This document shows positions 58,830 to 64,000 of a DNA stretch of 64,000 nucleotides, piece by piece. The stretch is from Laguncularia racemosa (taxonomy: Eukaryota; Streptophyta; Magnoliopsida; Myrtales; Combretaceae). Every line of letters starts with the position of its first letter. Position 1 is the first letter of the stretch. Where the stretch lies: assembly GCA_037954665.1 (NCBI GenBank), contig JBBMOL010000101.1, forward strand, positions 1,302,001 through 1,366,000. Direction: 5' to 3'. The translations under genes were made by a program, and so were the position numbers. A model generated the notes under the pieces. The model was given only the letters and a program-made list of their open reading frames with translations, was not told the DNA's origin and did no database searches.

Positions 58830-59560
58830 GCAGCATTTTGTGTTTTGTTTTGATATACATGAGGTCTCTTACCTTTATCTTTCCTAGAGTCATTGCTGCT
58901 CTATAGCTACTCTATTCTTCTATGCTTTTTTTGCTCTATTCTAGATACTTGGACTTATCAACCATTTCTGCATAGGTATTTAACTAAAAGGCCCTAATCT
59001 CATGCTAGAGATCTAAATCTATGCCTCTTAGAAATCTTCTAGCCTTGTATCTATCATCATTACAAACATTTTTAGGTAAGAATTGGATTGGGTGATTCAA
59101 TTCTACCTCATATTTTTCTACTGTTCGATCCCCTTGCTCACAGTTATAGTATTCATTTTGCATCCTATCCTTTGAGCTGCTAGGGAAGCATCTCTAATAA
59201 AATAAATCCTATTGTATTGCTTAATTCATGCATTCCCCTATTAGTCTAGGAACCGAGGTCCACCATTTTGTTGTAGCTCCCTTTAACATGAATGCAGCAT
59301 AATTGACTTTTCTGTTTGTAGGTATCTAAAAAACAACAAATGTCTTCTTCATTTCTTGTACCCAATCCTCAACTTCAATTAAGTCATCCCCCCTTGGGTT
59401 AAACTTTTTAGTTACTCTGATGAACATATCAAAGCTGATGGGTTCCGCGAGACATTAGGGCTTAATGTTATTGTGCTAACAGTCCCACCAAATGATTTAC
59501 AGTCTATAGTAGATAGACTGTCTCTTTAGGGATCTAACCCCTTCCCCCTTGTAGTTGTTA
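58830..59560 (-). pseudogene. Gag core of the Tekay-like element, broken
   Basis: On the minus strand near 59400-59220: 'LIEVEDWVQEMKKTFVVF', a stop, 'VNYAAFMLKGATTKWWTS', matching the retrotransposon gag block with the WW pair. Further on, 'RFLRGIDLDLQHEIRAF'-like blocks are only partly readable because of stops. The start codon was not identified. Confidence 0.75.
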
Positions 59561-60042
59561 ATTTTGAATGTCCTCCTCATTCGGGTTACTACGTCCAACA
59601 CCCTTTCTTGTGCCTGATCTGATGATTCTTCTTAGAGGCATTCTGTTTAGAAGAGATAACCAAATAAACTTAAAGTTAGTGTTAACCAGTGTTATTATCA
59701 ATATGTATTGGTATATACACTTATATACCTTACACATGATTCATACTCAAATATATATATATATAACTTAACAGTTGAAAGAAGGGCAAGTAAAATAATA
59801 ATATAAGAAAAGAATTAAAGAAATAAATAAACATCCCATAAGTGTACCCACCTTCTTCATGTCTCACTGTCCTATAGATCAAGTACTTAATTTGTCTAAG
59901 ATTACAACCTATTTTCTACTATTTGAAACTTATATCTATTGATCATCACTTAGCTCTAAGGATCATTAAACCTAAGTTCTTCAAGATCATCAACCTATAC
60001 TCTATAAATCAAAACTTAACTCCTTAAAGATCATCAACCTAT

Positions 60043-60054
60043 GCTCTGACACCA
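60043..60054 (-). other. Primer-binding site of the Tekay-like element, tRNA-iMet type
   Basis: TGGTGTCAGAGC on the minus strand, seven bases inside the 5' LTR. Confidence 0.88.
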
Positions 60055-60061
60055 TATTAGT

Positions 60062-62081
60062 TGTAATGCCCTGAACCTGAGCACGTTACAGCTCACCACA
60101 TGTCCTTATCAGACAAGGACATGCTAAGACTCTAGACCTACTCTAATACCATTTAAACCTGCAAATCCTATAAACCTCAATTCAATATAATCAATAATAC
60201 TATCATGACATAAATACATCCCAATCCATCCTTCAAACCTTGGAAAAAGTTTAACATTTCATTCTTGATCAAATCTAAAGCAACGGCATATTTATAAAGT
60301 ACTAAGCTATTTACTTCCAATGGTATCAATAGTCTCTACATATACAAACATAAATTCCTCTTAAAATCTAATCACCATAGTAATAGTGAAATTCTTCTTC
60401 TTCCCTCTCCTGTGTATTCGCTCCCATTTCTTCTCTTTGGTTATCTATTTCCTTAATACTTGTATCTAAAAAAAAAAATTCTCAAAGGGTGAGCTAATGC
60501 CTGGTACATATAACACAAGCACACACACATGAACAAGCATGAACTTAATTCACATACATTATGCAGAACTTAAACAGCAAGCAACCATTTCATGATATAT
60601 TAAAGCCCACAAGTAATAATAAGGTACTTATGACCCCCTCAATACACTTAAACCCTTAAACCATAAACTAGTGATGGGAATTGCCATTACGAGCCCTACA
60701 CCCATGATCTCTTAAACCTTAAACTTCATGATGGGAACTAGCCACTACCCCACACCCATGAACATTAAAACTTAAATTTAGTGATGGGAACTGCTACTAT
60801 AAGCCTCACACTCATGATTCTTAAGCCTTAAATGTAGTGATGGGAACTACCACTACAAACCCCATACCTATGAACCTTAAACCTTCAATAACTCCCATTA
60901 TTTCTAAGGACAACTCCACTAGAGACAACATCACACAAGGATCATTAGGGTACTCCTTAAGGATCTACCACTATGGGCCCTTAGGTCGAGCTAATCACGT
61001 ATAGCAATCACTTAAACTAAGCTTAAACCTTTCCATTTAACTTACTCTAATTTCAATATATATATACTAATTTAAACAAGCATAAGAAATACACAAGTTA
61101 CCCATACCTTGAGTTCTAGTCATAAGCACTTCTAGTCTTAGACTTAAAGCTAATTTGTAATTTGTGAATGCAACAAAGATTACTTCTTAGTAATAATATA
61201 AGAATAAGCTAATCTCTTAATTCTCTTAGCCTATTAGATTTTCTAAGGTCTTACTAGTTATCTAGGTTCCGTGGAAATTCGCTTAATTAGAAATCAATTC
61301 AAGAAACAAGTTTTCACTAAGTATATGGTCGTGTTTGGAACCGTGTACTTCAGTGCACCCTAGGTACACGATCGTGTAAAGTAGTCATATACCTTTCTAT
61401 GAATATTCACATTTTGGCATGCCCAGTTACACAATCATGTCATTGGCCGTGTACCTTTTTGTGCATTTTCCAACCTCGACATGCTCTATAACATAGGCAT
61501 GTGACCTAGTCATGTACTCTTGTACACATTCTAGCATGAGCAAGTATAGGGGCATGTACTTGACCATGTTCCCTATTATTCTTCACGAACCTTAACTTTT
61601 CTTTTATCAATTCATCCTAATTTCAAATCCCTTACTCCTTGGTTTAATTTAATCCTAAAACATGTAATTTCTAATCAAATTACATATATTAGATTACTTA
61701 CTTCTTAGTTTCTATCTTCTAAATCCTTAATCGATTGATTTCCATGATCATCCCATCCCTTCCTCAATCTGGATTCTGGTGAACAAGTGTTGGAAATTGG
61801 TTTAAATCCTCAGTTTGTAAATCTTAAATAAAATCCCATCATTAAATTTCTTACCTAGTGAATTCAAACTTAACCTTTGGTGGATTCCTCTTAGTCGCCT
61901 TTATATTCTCTAGAGAGCATTTTTCTTTTCTCTTGTTTTGTTATTATGTAAATGGAAAAAAGGAAGCATGCTAGGTCAAAGTGAGCTTATATACTCCTTC
62001 AAGGAAATGTCCATCTTAACCCCCATGTTTTATAAAAATCCCTCTTTTATTTTAAATAAAATACTTATACAAGTAGTTACA
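60062..62081 (-). repeat. 5' LTR of the Tekay-like element
   Basis: 2020 bp, partner of 44162-46108, outer flank ATAAA at 62082-62086. The difference in length is spread over several indels. Confidence 0.93.
61986..61993 (-). promoter_or_regulatory. TATA box of the Tekay-like 5' LTR
   Basis: TATATAAG on the minus strand, about 90 bases from the LTR start; the same sequence is present in the other LTR near 45990. Confidence 0.55.
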
Positions 62082-64000
62082 ATAAATTATTCCCTTTAAT
62101 TAGAAGAACCTCTTAAAGGGGGGTGTTATGGGTAGCCTATGACATTGCCCTTGGGCTTTAGGTTGTAAATCATGATTTTAGCTTCAGCTTTAGAAAGCTT
62201 TTTGGTCACCAAGTTTGATCACCATCTTGCTTGCTTGTTGACTCACTTTTTCTAGCTTCTTTTCTTTCTTCTACTATCACTTCACTCGTTTTCTATCTCT
62301 CACTTTTTTTAGTTTTCCTTTTTTATTCTTTCCTACTTTTTTGGCTTTTTTTTCCTCACCTTTTCTCGCTCTTTGAGTTTTTCATTAATCTTCTTCCTTA
62401 CTTTTTTTCCCTCTTTTTCTCCTTTTTTTTTTCTTTTGAGGTGATCATTTCTTCATTTTCTCTTTTTGGATGGCTTATAGCTTAAAGTATTCTTTGCTTT
62501 CATACTAGAGACTCTTCCTCTTTTTAAAGGAAATAAATTATCAAGGGCAATAATTGCTCATGAATTAATGCGATTAAGACAAGCACAAATTGATTTATCT
62601 TTTCTCTTGATTAATGACCTTAACCTTTTAATTGCCCCAATATGAGGTGGTTCTTAATAGGGCTAATTTTGAAATACTTCCCAAATAATGCTCAAAGAAG
62701 CTAACAAAGGTTAAGTGTGCTGAGGATAGAGAATTGAATGCCTATCATCATTTCAACTTGTGTATCACTTTCAAGACAAACCTCCTTTAAGGAATGAGTC
62801 TTAATCTTGACATTGATATCACTCATCACTAAGTGTTTAAGGTTAGTATTTGGGAATTGGTTTACCTCCTTTCATCTTGAAATCTTCAAATATTAGCATA
62901 CCTTTCTTTAGGATGAAAATTCTTATTTTTGGTCTTCGATCACTAATGTTCAATTGGGCTCAACTTTTATTGCATTTATTCGAATTATCCCCTAACCTGC
63001 TTTGTTAGAGCTAGCTCACTAATTGCCCACTTGTGTTGGGCTAGTTCTTCAATCTTGGGAAAGTAGCCTATGCTAGTTATCTAAAAATGCCCCTATTTGT
63101 GATGAGCCTATGTTCTATAGGTCACTTAAAGAATTGACTACCCTAGAAATGATCTAGGCCTGATCAATTTACTTAGAAGGTTCATTGCCTCACACCTAGT
63201 TGGTTGGGCCAATTCTCTAAATGCCCCTTAGTGGAATGCTCAAGCTAATTTGAAAGGAAGCCTCTTTATCTTCTTCAAACAACTTATTTCCTCAAGCTTA
63301 GCCTATTACCTTAGACATGACTTCATTTGGCTCTTGATCGAGTAACTCCCTTAGTAATGAAGGAGTCAAACCTTATGTTCAGTCTTTTCTAAGTTAGAGT
63401 GGGTGGGCAAGTGCTAGGTGTTTATATTCCACTATTCCTAATGGTTGTTCTTATCAGTTCCTCAAATTGCGAGCATCTTTCTCTTACGCTTTTTATCTTT
63501 TGCCCCTCAACATCAGAACTTGGTAGGCTCTTGAAATCTTTAAAATCATGAGATAGAATTTATTTCTCTTTAAGCATTAGGATCAAAGCAAGTGACTATG
63601 GAACTTAGGCTCATAAGCAACTTTCAAGGCCCATGTAAGTAATCCTACTTGTTAGCAATGCCTTTTTTTCATTTTTTTTAATAAAAAGAAAACCTTCCTA
63701 TTTCCCCTAAAAAGGAAAATCTTATCAAAGTGGATTTTTTTTTTTGAAAATTCACTTTTTTTTTTGAAAACCTTTTTTTAAAAGAAAAATAAGAGATGTG
63801 AACTATCAAAGGTGTCAACTATTTATATAGTGGGGACTAATGTAAAAAGTGACAATCTATAGGATGAAAACTTTTATTGTAAGAGTCGATGAACTTTTAA
63901 AAGGTGACAACAACTATTTACATGGCAGACAACCTCTAGAGGGCAACCAATGAGTGAAAGAAGATTTAAATAGTTAGTATTAACAAAAGATTTGAATAAA
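62082..64000. other. No gene recognised; right flank of the Tekay-like element
   Basis: Continues the DNA interrupted at 44161. The part 62230-62490 is a T/C-rich stretch that gives a meaningless hydrophobic open frame. From about 63780 to the window end the text resembles 39600-39960 ('caaaggtgtcaactatttat', 'aaaaggtgacaacaactatttac'), so another copy of the LARD-like internal region probably begins here. Confidence 0.55.

Larger units (their letters stand above)
44162..62081 (-). mobile_element. Tekay-like chromovirus (Ty3/gypsy), split by a SIRE-like copia
   Basis: LTRs at 44162-46108 and 60062-62081 (TG...CA) with perfect duplications ATAAA (44157-44161 and 62082-62086). In element orientation: primer site TGGTGTCAGAGC (60043-60054), gag, zinc knuckles, protease, RT, RNase H, integrase, chromodomain remnant and purine tract. 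Without the 8.9-kb copia inside, the element is about 9 kb. The coding region has many stops and frameshifts, more than in Athila or the inner copia, so it is the oldest of the three full-length insertions. 'HDVFHVSMLRKYVPN' and the chromodomain fit the Tekay (Del) clade. Confidence 0.93.

Noticed and set aside
62231..62485. 84-residue very hydrophobic plus-strand open frame
   Set aside because: Produced by a T/C-rich low-complexity tract; no start context, no family, not a credible membrane protein.

Overview
The window reads as AT-rich, gene-poor intergenic DNA from a flowering plant, probably a eudicot. The evidence is a pile of plant-type transposable elements (Athila, CRM-like and Tekay-like Ty3/gypsy; SIRE-like Ty1/copia; hAT-type MITEs), tRNA-iMet and tRNA-Asp primer-binding sites, and TATA boxes inside LTRs. 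I find no intact host gene, rRNA or tRNA gene and nothing bacterial. Every recognisable protein is a broken transposon product with in-frame stops, frameshifts or deletions.

Layout. 1-1839: partial LTR of a Tekay-like family, running off the left edge. 2715-3260: relic of a copia reverse transcriptase. 4120-19389 (minus): CRM-like chromovirus relic with TAGAT target duplications. It has lost gag and the RT-to-integrase core, and it is split by a complete Athila element at 6273-18445 (minus, ATAAG duplications, tRNA-Asp primer site, gag-PR-RT-RNase H-IN plus an env-like ORF). 19395-24600: no gene; a GC-richer patch near 23.0-23.5 kb and a degenerate tandem repeat of about 188 bp. 24613-27683 (minus): internally deleted copia element, ATTTG duplications. 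27828-28662 and 31504-32292: two oppositely oriented copies of one hAT-type MITE, each with its own 8-bp duplication and a tRNA-like A/B-box pair. 30009-30705: another MITE with an 8-bp duplication. 33075-34870: solo LTR of a family related to the Tekay LTR, between two copies of a roughly 200-bp repeat.

37346-43025: non-coding LTR-retrotransposon derivative (LARD-like, possibly Tat lineage), followed at 43027-43393 by an eight-unit 46-bp minisatellite. The similar non-coding DNA that follows is interrupted at 44161/62082 by a full-length Tekay-like chromovirus (44162-62081, minus, ATAAA duplications, tRNA-iMet primer site, chromodomain remnant). That element is in turn interrupted in its RT/RNase H region by a SIRE-like copia element (48202-57103, plus, ATCTC duplications) with a post-pol env-like ORF.

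The order of events follows from the nesting: Athila is younger than the CRM-like relic, and the SIRE-like element is younger than the Tekay-like element, which is younger than the DNA around it. The genes here work, or once worked, only within each element: gag for the particle, PR for processing, RT/RNase H for cDNA, IN for insertion. I did not find a convincing new biological system. The most unusual items are the 46-bp minisatellite, the tRNA-like internal promoter in the MITE family, the LTR sub-repeats and the two env-like ORFs in unrelated lineages.
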